Positions 21,810 to 34,807 are shown, counted from the first letter of the stretch. The stretch is 64,000 nucleotides of DNA from Agroathelia rolfsii (GCA_018343915.1 JABRWF010000005.1:3073001-3137000), one strand, 5' to 3'. Notes: generated from the letters alone by a model not told the origin. A program made the numbers and translations.

Positions 21810-24490
21810 ATGCCCCATTGTCCCCAGTGCCCGACTCGATGGTTTCGTACCATCGAAGGCGTCTTGCGGCATGCCAGTCACCCAAGCTCAGGCCCACATG
21901 AATACTGCTTGTTCTGTAACCGCCAATTCCCACATGCTAACGCCTGGATCCAGGTAAATTAATCCAGTTGTGATGACACTTGCGCATCATAGGCTGATTG
22001 CGCCGCTCGTCCAGCATGCAAGAGCTAAACACATAATGTCTCCCTATTTCTGTCATCCATGCGAGAGGGAAATAGCTACCCGATCTGACCTGGAAGCACA
22101 TTGGACCAACTATTTTGCTCACCCAAATTGCCCCAAGTGTCGCCAGGGCTTTCCTGACAACATGTCTCTTGAGCATGTTCGTTTCCGTCGATTCTGGCTC
22201 TTATTAGTCACTTGTGATTGATCTTGTGATAAAGCACTTGTCCTGGGCACACAGAGTCCTTACTTGCGATCCATGCAAAGGGCGCATCGTCGAAGAAGAA
22301 ACACTTGAGAAGCACTATCTCGCATCACCAAACCATCCAACATGTGTCATTTGCAATCTGGGATTCCGTTCAGACGATGACTATAACAAGGTTAGTTGTG
22401 TATTTTCATCACTGGATCTCGTCTTCCTTAACAACGATCACAGCATCTTACATCGGAACACTCCAATCTCTATTGTGGGCCGTGTAGACGCCAGTTTTGG
22501 TCCACTCATCACCTGGAAGAACATTTCAAGTCCTCACGCAATCATCCAACCTGTAAATACTGTGATGTCGGATTCATTGACGATCAAACGGCTGATTTGG
22601 TCCGTGATATGGCTGTATGCACACTTCTACTATCTCATGTTTGACCCTATATCCAGCACAAGTGTCCCCTCATCCTTCGTCAATCTCTTACGTCTCCAAG
22701 GGTGATCATCAATGCCGGCATCCCCGTTAGTAATGCATGTGCTGATAATGTTTTATAGCCTGTGCTTGATGCACTCGACATGACGAGGTCTTATATAACG
22801 AACAACTCAAGCGTGGTGTCCCTCACACACTCTGCTTTTATGTTAGAGTCCTCTGTCGCCGATCAAAGCACTCCGTCCGACCTTCGACCAATGGAGACAC
22901 TTTTCGAGAGTAAAGCTTACCCCCTCAGCCTTCGCCACTCGAGCCCTGCTCCAAAGACCCATGTATCGCCATTTGCTAACCCTTTAAGTATCCCGCGATA
23001 CGCTACTCCTGATATTCCACGCCTTGTTGTGGAGAAGCCCAGCCCTCAAAAGCCAGTGAATAGTAATACGCGTACCAATGATCTCGTTCTGCAGACACCT
23101 ACGCCTAGCACGGGTCCCATGCATACACGCCTCTTGACATACCCTCTACCAAAAGACGTTAAAGGACCATTTTCTCCTGAGAGATCCAGGTAAATTCACA
23201 TCCATATAGACTGTATGAATGTTTGTTTATACTTTTCTACCCCATAGCCCACCGGTTCCAGAGGATTTCGGTCTCCCTCACATCTCTCCCATAGCTCCCG
23301 AGCCTGCAACACCATGCTACGACGATTCCACCGTTGCAGGCAGTCCGATCTACATCCTACCCATCATCAATGAGGAAGGCATCGAATGTGTCCATGTCTC
23401 TCGCGACTCTATACACAAAACAACACCATCCCCGCTCTCTCAGGTCGCACACGAATCGCTCTCTGAAGATATTACGGATGCCTGGCCAGATGATGAAGAC
23501 GAAGAAGACAAGGAGATAACTACCGTCTCTCCCACCTCCAGTCGCACCAGCACCACTTCGCAGCTCGAAGTGATGGACCAAGTACCCTTCCCGATGGTCT
23601 CTCCTACAAACAGCATCGGTGGCGGTGTTGGCGGCGGGCACCCCACCTCGTCTCTGGCACCGCTGTTCACGGATCTCTCCGCTACCCGCCTACGCCCTCG
23701 TCCCCGTTCAAGACCACGGCCAAGATCTGATGTCATGGCTCCTCCGGCCATCTCATCATCTGCATCATTCAACAATTCAATGGATATGTGCATGATGGAC
23801 CAAGATATGATTGTCCAGTATAGACTCTCTCAGTGTCTTCCCCCGCCGTCACCCACAAGCAGCGTACGGGAGGTCGACCTGCCGCAGACATTTAACAACG
23901 GCAATAGCATGATGAATGGCTATAACAACGAAAAGGCCTTTGCAAGGCTGATGGAAGGGTACAGACAACTTGAGACCATCTACGAAGCTTGTACGTCTAA
24001 TCTCCACCCTCCTCCTATCCTTGCATCATCACATGCACTGTTGAAATCACGATCTTGATTCTGATTTACGTACCACAAATGTGCAGCCGTCCACGCCCAG
24101 AATGAAATCGCGGACAAGATCAGATCACCATCATCGTCATCGCCGATCTCGCCCGCAGCATCGGCATCGGCCGCTGCGCACTCGTCGCCGTGCTGTTCGT
24201 CGCGGCCGACGACGCCGCCCGCACCACGCGAGAGTTTGCATTGTAGGATATGTCTCGCACCTTCGTGTACGGATATGACCGCGACGATGTGTGGGCACGT
24301 GTTTTGTAAATCGTGAGTGCCATTCTTCATTCTATTTTTTTTTTGTTGAGTTAGGAGGATGATGATCGGCTTATGTATTGACTGGCATAACAGATGCATC
24401 ACGGAAGAGATAGTCAAGACGTCCAAATGTCCCGTCTGCCAATCCGCCCAGTTGCTGTATTGTCTGTTCAAACTGGATTTGAGCGTGTAA
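21810..24490 (+). CDS. Multi-zinc-finger protein with C-terminal RING (putative E3 ligase)
   Basis: The N-terminal third has repeated paired metal-binding units: MPHCPQCPTRWF, EYCLFCNRQF...HARAKH, YFCHPCEREI...HPNCPKCRQGF, LTCDPCKGRI...HPTCVICNLGF and LYCGPCRRQF...HPTCKYCDVGF. The unit is roughly CxxC, about 13 residues, H, then HPxCxxCxxGF. The middle is long, Ser/Pro/Thr-rich and disordered, with an acidic patch (DAWPDDEDEEDKE). The last two exons encode a C3HC4 RING: CRICLAPSCTDMTATMCGHVF, CKSC, then KCPVCQSA, ending LFKLDLSV. RING fingers usually recruit E2 enzymes, so ubiquitin ligase activity is likely; the target and the role of the fingers are unknown. Divergent from mS29. Introns near 21955-22014, 22174-22232, 22390-22443, 22614-22760, 23191-23248, 23990-24088 and 24313-24392. 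Confidence 0.8.
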
Positions 24491-24914
24491 CACTAACATT
24501 TTATACTTTTAATTTATACAAAACACCCGTAACGTATCCACGTCACTTGCACCATTCCTCACTCATCATTTAACTTTATCTCAAATATATATATATATAT
24601 ATACTGCGTAGTACATAGTACCTATAGCATAGGTTGACACGTTTCATTCACGCATATCCCTTGGGACTTTGACTGTCGTACAACTTTGTATTTATACGAT
24701 TTTTTCTGGGTCATTTCACGCAATTAACAGTTTTTTTTTTTGTACGTGTATCTGTGTGCGGAACTTATTGAAAATATAGGTAAGAATGAATGTACTGCCT
24801 GATGTGTGCTGTTGTCAGTTTCTACTCGAGACATCATCTTTATATATCACAACACGGCATAGGCATCATATCCATGAGATAGCAATACAGCTGGATCGTC
24901 AACATGGCACATAA
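24491..24914. other. Convergent gap with an AT dinucleotide repeat
   Basis: About 420 bases between the RING gene and MFS copy 1, both ending here. It contains (AT) repeats at about 24585-24603 and a T run near 24731. No gene. Confidence 0.5.
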
Positions 24915-27397
24915 TCAGTGTGCGAATCGGAAATCCAGTCTTCTGTTCCCCAGATCTTTAGTCGTGCGAAGGTACTCGGCTTTTTCCTGCAATGACATAT
25001 ATTTCATCATATCATCAGTCAGTAACTGAAACGGACAAGATAAATTGTATCAATCATTCCTCACTTCAGGCGTCATAGCGTCCCATATCCTATCCCGTTT
25101 CTTGTTCTTCCAGATATAGTACAATTTCGTGCCAGGGTACAGAATGGTCACGTTGAAGACGGTGATGATGATCAGGGCGAGGTTTCCACGTTTATCTAGT
25201 AGTTATATGTTAGCATTTATGCCTTTGAGAAATATAAATGAAAAGTGAAGTACATTGTGGAGCATCGTTAGCTTGGTAGACTTGTGAAGAAACAACGACA
25301 CTGAGTTGTACCATCCTAATTGATAATAATTCTCAAAGATGCTCATAAAAAAGAGTCTAGGAGTAAGAGCATACATGTTATAAAGTGATGCATTCACAGT
25401 ACGGCTGGCAACTGCTCCGGCGTTGCGTGATGCCCAGGCGACTTGGATAGGATGTGTGTAAGGGTACGAAAGTAATCCAGTCGCGAGGCCCTGAAATAGA
25501 CAAAAGGAACTTGTCTACACGTCGATTAGAAATGATAAAATAGCAAGGCTACTTACGAAGAATTTCCATGGATTAACATCCTTGGGCTGAACGTAGATAG
25601 CAATGATGAAAGGTAGGATCCACAGATCCTGCATCATAGCAACAATAGCGCGTTCTGAAATGGCCTCGGAAATGAGGGTGATGATAAGCATCGTAAAAAT
25701 TCCAATTGCCTAGGGAAGTCGTTAAGAAGGTATGCCTTTGAGGGAGATACTACGTACCGTAGATGGAATTGTCAGCAAATTACTTGTGAATGTGTTAAAT
25801 CCAAGTTTACGGAGCGACAGCGTGAGATATGTTTGCGGTGTATTTTGCGGGATACCGAAAAGAAGTCCACTAAAAAGGCATTAACTCCCTATGTTCAAAG
25901 TTATATAAAGAACAACACACATCAAGTAGATAGGCCAGAGGTCGTAATCGCAAACAGCTGTCCACAGACGCTTCAGGGATAGACCTTCCCGATTGTGCAT
26001 GTCGCCCTTTGGAATGTTTAAACAAATATTGATACGCAAATGATGACAGAAGACTTACTTTTGACGGGTCGTCTCTAAGAATCCGATTAACGAGGATTAT
26101 TTCCTCGCGTTCATTAAACCAGCCCTTGGGCCTAAACCACGCCTTGGTTTGTGTGGGAGATGGAGGCATCTGGAAGAAGGTAAGGAATCCAATAACAAGG
26201 GTGATAAGACCCCTGTGAGCGCGAGCGTCAGAAGTTCATGTTTAAGGATAACGAAATAAAGATATGGGTGGACTAACTCGATCAGAAACAGCCAGGCCCA
26301 TCCAGGGTAACCAAGTGTACCACGCAAGCGCAAGACGCCATAGGCAAGGAAGGAAGCAACAATGCTGATAAAGTTTGAGGACATCCAGAAGAATGTAAGT
26401 CGTAAGGGTAACTCAGTTTTGGTATAGAAATAGGATAGATAAAGGATCAGATCCGGGATATATCTAGAAATTATGTCAATCATCTGTAGGTTTTACGTGC
26501 GTGAATTGCTCCCACCCTCCCTGAATAAAGCTTTAAGAATGAATCAGGATCGATTAATTTTCAATGACAAGCTTATATCACTGACCCAAGCAGAGCACGT
26601 GTAATGAAGAATGAGGTTCTGCCTTTCAGCCCGAATTGGGCAATTGTAACGATAGACCAAAGACATATTTGAGTGGGGATCCAACGGTCAGGTCCAACCC
26701 TCTTTGAAACTAGCTGTGACGGCAGCTCGGCGAACAGAAAGGCCAGGCGAAAAATAGAATTGCCCCAGTTGTAGTCTGTAGGTTCGGGGGAAATTAGATT
26801 ACATAGCAAAATGCAAGAATAAAAGACTAACCGTCTGTAGTCATGTGAAGGTCTTCAAGAAAATTATCTGTATTGGCCTGACTATAGTGCCAGTATTAGT
26901 AACTTTCATAGAAGATTGAATATTGGCACATACCTCAGGTTACCACGATCAAGGTTAAGTGCGGAGAAGCTGATCAAAGCCCAGAGCATGATTCTGAAGT
27001 CAATTTTCCGAATCAACGCCTGGACATCCGTCTAGTGAGATTTGAGAAGAGCAAGAGAAAAATACGGTCAATATACCTTCTCCTCGCGGATGGTCCATCT
27101 AGCACTAATGTCAAAGCGGTGAGAATTTTCATAGCCTGGTTTCGGTATATAGTGGGGTGCAAGAGTAGGGTCATCGAAGACGCTCCGTCTGGTGGCTACA
27201 GCATCGAGATTCTTCAACCTGTAGGCCCCGCGACGAAGGAACCAGTCTGTGAGACGCCTCGGAGGCTCCTCCTCGTCTGCAAAATCGGAAGGCGTGTTTT
27301 TGATGTCGAGAGACTTGACCGAGGGTGTCTCAGGTTGGGATTCTACTTTCTTGATGGCAACATCATGGGCGATGCCAAACTGATCCAACGAAGTCAT
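24915..27397 (-). CDS. MFS transporter, allantoate permease-type, copy 1 (intact)
   Basis: A plasma-membrane symporter of the major facilitator superfamily, anion:cation symporter branch (Dal5/Tna1/Seo1-like), which takes up organic anions, vitamins and nitrogen compounds; the substrate cannot be read from sequence. The cytosolic N-terminus [20 protein letters not shown] leads to [10 protein letters not shown] and [15 protein letters not shown]. Membrane segments include [38 protein letters not shown] with [20 protein letters not shown], and [20 protein letters not shown]. The large central loop has [20 protein letters not shown]. The C-terminus ends [13 protein letters not shown]. About ten short introns; I see no stop or frameshift in the exons. 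First of a same-strand tandem array. Confidence 0.88.
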
Positions 27398-28121
27398 TAT
27401 AGCTGGCTGTAATAGGTGCAGACTAGCCCAGCGCTAAGGGGAGTTGGCAGCAGCAAGGGGGAAAATGGCGCAGCCAGCAATAATGCATAGTTGAACTCTT
27501 GAATTTGTATCGGTATCAAGAGCCACTGGGGCCTGAAGGCGTATGACCCATAAGCACATCATCCTAGACGAAGAGAGTATTCCGCCGGTACTTTCGCTAT
27601 GATTATGGAAACCAAACCGGTAATGAGTAGATCCCGTGGCCAGATGGTGAAATAAAAGGGCTGATAAGACAGGTGGTCAGTGCAGGCACCAATCGCGAGC
27701 AGTGCGGTAAGCAGGTAGTATGTCATTCGATGCACGAATGACGAGCTTGATCGAAGTTGGCTACTCAATGATGCTTGCGGATATATGATATCAAAGTAAA
27801 AGTACCGTCTTAATCAGTTTTAGCGTTTACACTGTCATCGAAAAACGTTCGGTACAACCGCAGTAAAACTATAAAACAGGTCTTAGGCTTGGTTGCACTG
27901 CAACTTTAAGACTAACAGCACTGGCAGCACCGCCACCTTTGTGATCACACCAACGGGTGCGTTGGTGGAGGCACCTACCAAATTCGGATGTAACTTAGAG
28001 ATGCAAATTTATGTATTCAATCTGACCATGACTTAGCATTGATCAACTACATTAAAAGTACAGTCGATTTGATCCATTCAATGCTATGTATTATAGCGTT
28101 AATTCATAGAGGGCATGCATC
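27398..28121. other. Upstream region of MFS copy 1
   Basis: About 720 bases with the copy 1 promoter and the copy 2 3' end. It holds the conserved dyad block near 27722-27752. No separate gene is supported, although short Ser-rich frames recur at the same relative place upstream of copies 3 and 4. Confidence 0.5.
27722..27752 (-). promoter_or_regulatory. Conserved upstream dyad, copy 1
   Basis: GTCATTCG, five bases, CGAATGAC: perfect 8-bp arms, followed directly by GAGCTTGAT. It lies about 340 bases before the copy 1 start codon. A closely similar block occurs before copies 3 and 4 at about the same distance. Likely an operator-like binding site, by inference. Confidence 0.55.
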
Positions 28122-29041
28122 TTAATGCGCAAACAGGAAATCAAGCCGTTTGTTACCCAAGTCCTTCGTCGCTCGCAAACATTCTGCTTTTTCCTAGGAA
28201 TACAGTATAGTCTACTAGTGATACTCTCGGGGAGAGTAAGGAAAACAGACTTACTTCCGGCGTCATGGCATTCCATATTCTATCACGCTTTTTGTTCCTC
28301 CAGACATAGTACAATTTCGTTCCGGGATACATGATCACAACGTTGAAAACAGTGATGATGATGAGTGCAAGATTTCCACGTTTATCTATAGTTCAGATCA
28401 ATTATTAAAAGCATAGATAATATGAAAATGAGGATAATAAAGATATTACACTGTGATGCATCGCTGACTTGATATATTTGCGAAGAAATGACAGCGCTAA
28501 GTTGTACCATCCTAATGGATCATCGTGATGAGAATGTGATTGAAACGTGATATAATATTTACACATGCATGTTGTATAGAGAAGTATTGACCGTGCGGCT
28601 AGCGACCGAGCTGGCATTTCGGGACGCCCATGCGACTTGAATCGCCTGGGTATATGGATGTGATAATAATCCTGTTGCCAAGCCTTTCATAAATGGACAA
28701 GTCAGATGAAGGAAAAAAATCTCCAAGAACAAACGAGCGAGATGAGAAACCTACGAAATACAATCATGGATTGACGTCTTTTGACTGAGCATATATAGCA
28801 ATAATGAATGGCAGAATCCAAACATCCTCCAACATGGACACAAATGTACGTTCAGAGACGGCTTCAGATATGAGGGTGATAATGAACATCGTGACAATAC
28901 CTATAGCCTAGGAGCAATATATGCATTTAAAAGCCGAAAAACAGATGGATTAGGCCAGAATATTACCGTGGATGGAATTGTTATTAAGTTTGTGACAAAA
29001 GTATTGAATCCGAGGTTGCGCAGCCCGAGGGTCAGATAGCT

Positions 29042-29044
29042 TTA
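29042..29044 (-). other. In-frame stop (CAA to TAA) in MFS copy 2
   Basis: Copies 1, 3 and 4 have a Gln codon here in the conserved TPQ segment. Copy 2 has TAA. The flanking codons still align. Confidence 0.85.
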
Positions 29045-29972
29045 AGGTGTCGACTGTGATAAATCAAACATCAATTCGCTACAAATAGGAAGGGCCATTA
29101 GTTTATTTCGCTTATGAAATTATGAGACGTTTAAATATATGAAATAAATAGGCCAAAGATCATAGTCGCAAATAGCAATCCATAAACGTTTTAGAGTAAT
29201 GGCTTCTCGGTTGCGCATATCGCCCTTGAAAAGTGTATTCATACGCGAGTATCGAGTATACGAAATCAGAATGTTCACTTTTGAAGGGTCATCCCTAAGA
29301 ATACGAGAAACGATAATTGTCTCCTCGCGTTCGCTAAACCAGCCCTTTGGTCGGAACCAAGCCTTGGTTTGTGTTGGCGAGGGAGGCATACGAAAAAACG
29401 TGATGATGCCAATGACCACGGTGAACAGGCCTCTATGAGAGTGTGTTAAGGAATGAGATAGAAGATCCCAGAGCACTTTTCCTACTCAATCAAAAATAGC
29501 CATGCCCATCCAGGATAACCAAGTCTCCCATCCAGGTGCAAAACACCGTATACAAGGAATGATGCGATGATGTTGACTAGGTTGAGTGTCATCCAGAAGA
29601 ATGTAAGACGATGTGGCAGCTCGTTCTTGGTGTAGAAGTAAGACAGATAGAGGACCAAATCTGGGATATATCTATTCTTGTTCCAACAATATCTGATGCA
29701 CACAAAATATATGAAAGCCTACCCTCTTTGTAGAAAGCTAGACAGACAATTTCATAAGTTTATTAAATCCATGCTAAGAGCCTGATGGCTTACCCTGGCA
29801 AAGCGCGTGTCACGAAGAATGATACTTTCCCAGAAAGCCAGAACTGGGAGATCGTCACGATTGACCACAAACACATTTGAATGGGAATCCAGCGATCCGG
29901 ATCAACACGCTTTGAAACTAATTGAGAAGGGAGTTCAGCAACCAAAAAGGTCAGACGGAAGATAGAGTTTCC

Positions 29973-29975
29973 TCA
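29973..29975 (-). other. In-frame stop (TGG to TGA) in MFS copy 2
   Basis: Copies 1, 3 and 4 all keep Trp in the NWGN motif just after the intron acceptor. Copy 2 has TGA at this codon. Confidence 0.88.
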
Positions 29976-30625
29976 ATTGTAGTCTAATTTTAGGCAAGGC
30001 AGTATCTGAGAACACGGATTGTAAGTGGATCAACATAACTCAGAACTAACCATCCGTTGTCATATGAAGTTCCGGGAGAAAATTATTCGAATCAGCTTGA
30101 CTGTGAGGGAGTCAAGAAGAAATTTACTACATATAGTGAGAAGCATGGACCTTTACCTGACATTAAAGTGGTTCAGGTTGAGTGCAGAAAAACTGATTAC
30201 CGCCCAAATGAGCACTTTTATGTCTATTTTTCTGACAATCGCCTATAAAAAAAGTTCAATTTTTGCATCCTCTAAATTCAAGATCTGTATACCTTCTCTT
30301 CGTGAGCTATCCATCTTGCGTTAGTATCGAAACGATGTAGATTTTCGTAATCTGATTTGGGCATGTAGTACGGGGCAAGGTGGGAGTCGTCATATACACT
30401 CCGTCTCGTAGCTATGGCATCAGCATCTTTATTATTTCTATTGCGGCACAGGATCCGGTCTGTGAGGCTACTTGAAGAGTCCCCATAGTCTATGAGATCA
30501 TTTGCGGTCTCCTTTATGCTTCCATCGACGAACTTCGTTATGGCTAAAGTTGGGGGAGTCTTTTCCTTGGCATCAATAGACAGGTCATGAACAGTACCGA
30601 ATTGATCAAGAGATGGCGATATCAT

Positions 30626-31519
30626 GGTAGATTGTATTCAGTAAACCATAAGACATTGGGTGTTATCAGTTGTCTTGAGGAGCGAACAGGGAATGACAGA
30701 AGAGCGCCGAGATATCGTGTTGTCTGAGCCCATGTATTTGTACTTATTCCTAGAGACTTCCTCATAGGGCATCAATCCGATGAGACGAGCATTTTCAGAA
30801 GCTGTTGTGCGGGGGGGGGGGGGATTCAATTGAAGCATAATCCATCTAGGTGGTGTGATCAGGAGTAACTGGAACTCAGATATGCGGGGAACGACGTAAT
30901 CACTAGCATGAAAAGAAGGTGCGATGATATAGTGAAGTGGATTTGGGAGATTAAAGGGCCCTTGATTAATCAAGGATATTTCTATGTCTTATAAAAACCG
31001 CTGAAAATTTCACAATGAGTGTCCTCATTCTGACTGGCCAATGTCAAATTGAATCAATTGGGTCTTAGTAATTTAGAAAGGGTAATATTGTTATACATGT
31101 ACCACGAAATATCACGTCCCAGGCACAAACAAGCACGAACGTCTGGCTAAGATGTATATTGACATTGTCACGTATCTCGGTGGTTTTTTGAAGTCAGCTG
31201 CCAACTACCACCCACTGGGGATTCCGATTACCGGCTAGAATTCTCCCATTCACACAACCTTTATCTTTATTATGCGAGGTGCCGGTATTCTGATCAGATT
31301 GATGAGTGCTAAACTGTTATCGACATTCGAGTTATCATTGACATTAAGTTCTGTTTGAATGAGAGTCAAGGCAAAAAGCACGACCTGCACGGCTTTACAC
31401 GGGAGTCCCATGTGCGCATATCATTGACACCTTTGTTAAGCTACAACGAGGTAAAAAAAAAAAGGGTACAAACAACATTTCATATATTGTCTCGTGATCG
31501 CAATCTACCTCTCAAAGTA
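30626..31519. other. Upstream region of MFS copy 2
   Basis: About 890 bases with a 13-G run at 30811-30823. The conserved dyad block found before copies 1, 3 and 4 is not seen here, which fits a decayed promoter. No separate gene. Confidence 0.5.
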
Positions 31520-34027
31520 CTAATGAGCAAATCTGAAATCGAGTCTTCTATTGCCCAAATCCTTCGTCGTTCTTAAATATTCTACCTTTTCCTATGTTAA
31601 GAAAGATTTAGCAAAATTTACAAAGGATATAAAAGTTAGGTTTACCTCAGGTGTCATGGCATTCCATATTCTATCACGCTTCTTGTTCTTCCAAATGTAA
31701 TACAGTTTCGTTCCAGGATACATAATTGTGACATTAAAAACGGTTATAATGATGAGTGCGAGATTACCACGCTTATCTGTAGATTACGTATTAGTTAGCA
31801 GAGCCGCGAAAAAAGCAGAGATAACTAGAAGCAAATACATTGTGGAGCATCATTGGCTTGGTATATTTGCGAAGAAACAACAGCACTAAGCTGTACCATC
31901 CTGGTGAAACACCGTCTTATGAGATGTTTTCTGATAAGAACCAAAATAACATACGTACATATTGTAGAGGGAAGCGTTTACTGTGCGACTTGCGACTGCA
32001 CCAGCATTGCGAGATGCCCATGCAACTTGAATGGGATGGGTATACGGATAGGATAATAATCCTGTTGCCAAGCCCTTTGTAATTCGAACGTTGAATTTAA
32101 AGTATCGACGAGAGAGGACAAGCAAGCGACATATGCAACTTACGAAGAACATCCATGGATTGACGTCTTTTGGCTGAGCATATATAGCAATAATGAATGG
32201 CAGGATCCAAAGGTCTTCCATCATGGACACAATGGTACGTTCGGAGATGGCTTCGGATACGAGAGTGATTATAAACATCATAACAATACCTATGGCCTAA
32301 GAATGACATTGATTCAAGCACAGTAATAAAGATAAATGAGAGCATAGGATTACAGTAGATGGAATTGTTAATAGGTTCGTGTTAAAAGTGTTGAATCCGA
32401 GGTTGCGCAGCGAAAGTGTTAGGTAATTTTGAGGTGTGGACTGTGGTAGACCGAACATCAGTCCGCTACAAAACATGATCCTGATTAGCTACTCCGCGCT
32501 AGACTTTATAGACAATTCAAATACATGAAGTAGATAGGCCATAGGTCATAGTCACAAACGGCGGTCCATAAACGTTTCGGAGTCAAACCTTCTCGGTTGT
32601 GCATATCACCCTTTGAAAATATAAGCTACATGAGCACTAGATATAAGCAAGTGAATATACCAACTTTCGAAGGGTCATCCCTAAGAATTCGAGAGACCAT
32701 GATCGTCTCCTCGCGCTCATTGAACCAGCCTTTTGGGCGGAACCAAGCCTTGGTTTGCGTCGGTGACGGAGGCATGCGGAAGAATGTAATGATTCCAATA
32801 ACCAAAGTAAGCAGGCCCCTATCCAAACGTATAAGATTGCTGTATGAGATAATCTGAAAGAAAAACTGCTTTACTCAATCAAGAAAAGCCACGCCCAACC
32901 GGGATAACCGAGTCTCCCGTCAAGATGTAGTATACCATACGCAAGAAAGGAAGCAATAATGTTGACCAGGTTGAGGGACATCCAGAAAAAAGTAAGACGC
33001 AAGGGAAGCTCGGTTTTGGTGTAGAAGTAGGATAGATATAGAATTAAGTCTGGAATATATCTGATAGCAAAAATTGGTTAATATTTAATGCATGAAACAC
33101 GGATATTTGCGTAACCCACCCTCCCTGTAGAAAGCTAGATCAGACAAGTTCGTAAGTGCATATTCACTACATGAATAGCTTTGATTACTAACCCTAGTAA
33201 AGCACGTGTTATAAAGAAGGACGTCCTCCCAGATAACCAAAATTGACATATTGTTACGATCGACCACAGACAAATTTGTGTAGGAATCCAGCGATCTGGG
33301 CCAACACGCTTTGAAACTAGCTGAGAAGGGAGTTCTGCAGCCAAAAATGCTAGACGAAAGATCGAGTTCCCCCAATTGTAATCTGGGAAGGTGGAACGAA
33401 TATTCCAAAACATTGACATTAGTTAATTAACACTGCTCGAAACCGAAACTGACCATCTGTTGTCATATGAAGTTCCGGAAGGAAGTTATCCGAATTTGCC
33501 TGACTAGAGTAGCGTCAGGAAGAGAACTTCTCGTCACAAAAAACAAGATTTACCTGATATTGCTGCGATCCAAATTGAGCGCAGAGAAACTGATGACCGC
33601 CCAAATGAGGACCTTGATATCTATTTTCCTAACCAGTTCCTAAGGGCTTGAATCAGTATTCAAGTGTAAAATTGAGCGAATTGAAATTTTAGCAACCGCA
33701 TACCCTTTCCTCACGGACCGTCCACCTTGCATTTATATCGAAGCGATGTAAATTCTCATAGTCCGACTTGGGCATGTAGTGTGGAGCCAGATGAGGGTCA
33801 TCAAATACACTACGCCTAGTAGCTATAGCATCAGGTTCCTTTTTATGTTTGTTGCGACGAAAGAGCCAGTCCGTAAGACTAGTAGAAGGATCCTCATAGT
33901 CGGCAAGATCGTCTGGAACCTCTTTCAAGTTTACATCGATGGACTTTGTTATAGAGGGAGTAGGAGAAGCCTTTTCTACAGAGTTTACGAGGTCATGGGC
34001 AACATTGGGCTGATCGGGAGACGACAT
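31520..34027 (-). CDS. MFS transporter, allantoate permease-type, copy 3 (intact)
   Basis: The same family and layout as copy 1. The start at 34027 gives [20 protein letters not shown]; an upstream in-frame near-cognate codon is less likely. Then [76 protein letters not shown], a central loop [47 protein letters not shown] and a C-terminus ending [10 protein letters not shown]. No stops or frameshifts were seen in the exons. Its N-terminal cytosolic segment differs clearly from copy 1 while the membrane core is highly similar. The upstream flank carries both the dyad block and a perfect ATCAGATAA. Confidence 0.87.
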
Positions 34028-34361
34028 GGTTATTGTGCCAATAAACACTCGGCGGTGCTATCTGTTATCTCAAGCACTACTGACACACCGTGGACGAAGC
34101 AATGTAAGGACCGAAGGGCAAAAGATTTATTTGTACCAGGCCCATGCGTCCCAGATAGGTACGGCCTGAGAGACTTGCTCATAAGCACATCATTCTACCA
34201 CTGGCAGTGGGAAGAACGACCAAGAAGGTGGATCGGATGCTGTCCCTACGCCAAAGAGGGGTAATAGGCGAGCAGAATACTGACTCCATGCCCTAATAGA
34301 GAGTCCAGAGAAAACATTACCGGACCAATGAGGGTAAGAATGATAAAAAACTGGGGGTAGT

Positions 34362-34392
34362 GTCATTCGATGTCCAAATGACGAGCTTGATG
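34362..34392 (-). promoter_or_regulatory. Conserved upstream dyad, copy 3
   Basis: GTCATTCG, five bases, CAAATGAC, then GAGCTTGAT. It is the counterpart of the copy 1 block; the inner base pairs of one arm differ. It lies about 350 bases before the copy 3 start. Confidence 0.5.
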
Positions 34393-34466
34393 GAAGCACG
34401 GCTACGCCGCGGTGAACAGATGTAGAAAGTGGAGAATCACCAAGTTAGAAAGCGCGTCTATTCACG

Positions 34467-34475
34467 ATCAGATAA
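34467..34475 (+). promoter_or_regulatory. ATCAGATAA GATA-type site upstream of MFS copy 3
   Basis: A perfect match to the ATCWGATAA pattern bound by iron-responsive fungal GATA factors. The core GATAA also fits nitrogen GATA factors (AreA/Nit2). The same site recurs in related flanking DNA upstream of copy 4. Confidence 0.4.
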
Positions 34476-34807
34476 GGGATGTCACAAGAACCGTCGCATA
34501 AATGTAGGTATATTTAGGATAGGTACAATATATCTAGAAGCCCTACAGCTCGAGTGTGTATCTGTTGACAACTCTGGTCCGAATCGAACAAGAGTTTACG
34601 TCACCTTCCTAGTGTACGCACAAACAAGTACAAATCCAAGCCTTTCAGCGCTTTCGGCTCACACATCTCAAAACAGATAGGCAGCCCTGTCTGCAATGCT
34701 ATGATAACAATTGCTTCAAATTCAAATGCTTTAGGGAATTTCAATTCGTACCCACATAGTGCACTTGACAGTATTCAGCTTCGAATTTCAAAACGGTACC
34801 TCGTAAA

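Larger units (their letters stand above)
28122..30625 (-). pseudogene. MFS transporter copy 2, broken by at least two stop codons
   Basis: Collinear with copy 1 over its whole length, from MISPSLDQFGTVHDLSI to RLDFLFAH. Two in-frame stops break it. In the exon that reads DYNWGNSIF in copies 1 and 3, Trp TGG is TGA at 29973-29975. In the block that reads STPQxYL in copies 3 and 4 (NTPQTYL in copy 1), Gln CAA is TAA at 29042-29044, and a nearby conserved Gly is Asp. Both stops lie inside exons, not at splice sites, so alternative splicing would not remove them cleanly. The remaining sequence is well preserved, which suggests recent loss. A product ending at the first stop would keep only the N-terminus and the first membrane helix. 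Confidence 0.85.
34028..34807. other. Upstream region of MFS copy 3
   Basis: About 780 bases with no gene. It contains the conserved dyad block (34362-34392) and a GATA-type site (34467-34475). Confidence 0.5.

Noticed and set aside
34565..34585. Another T-loop-like stretch (CCGAATCGAAC)
   Set aside because: The flanking stems do not pair and no anticodon arm lies at the right distance.
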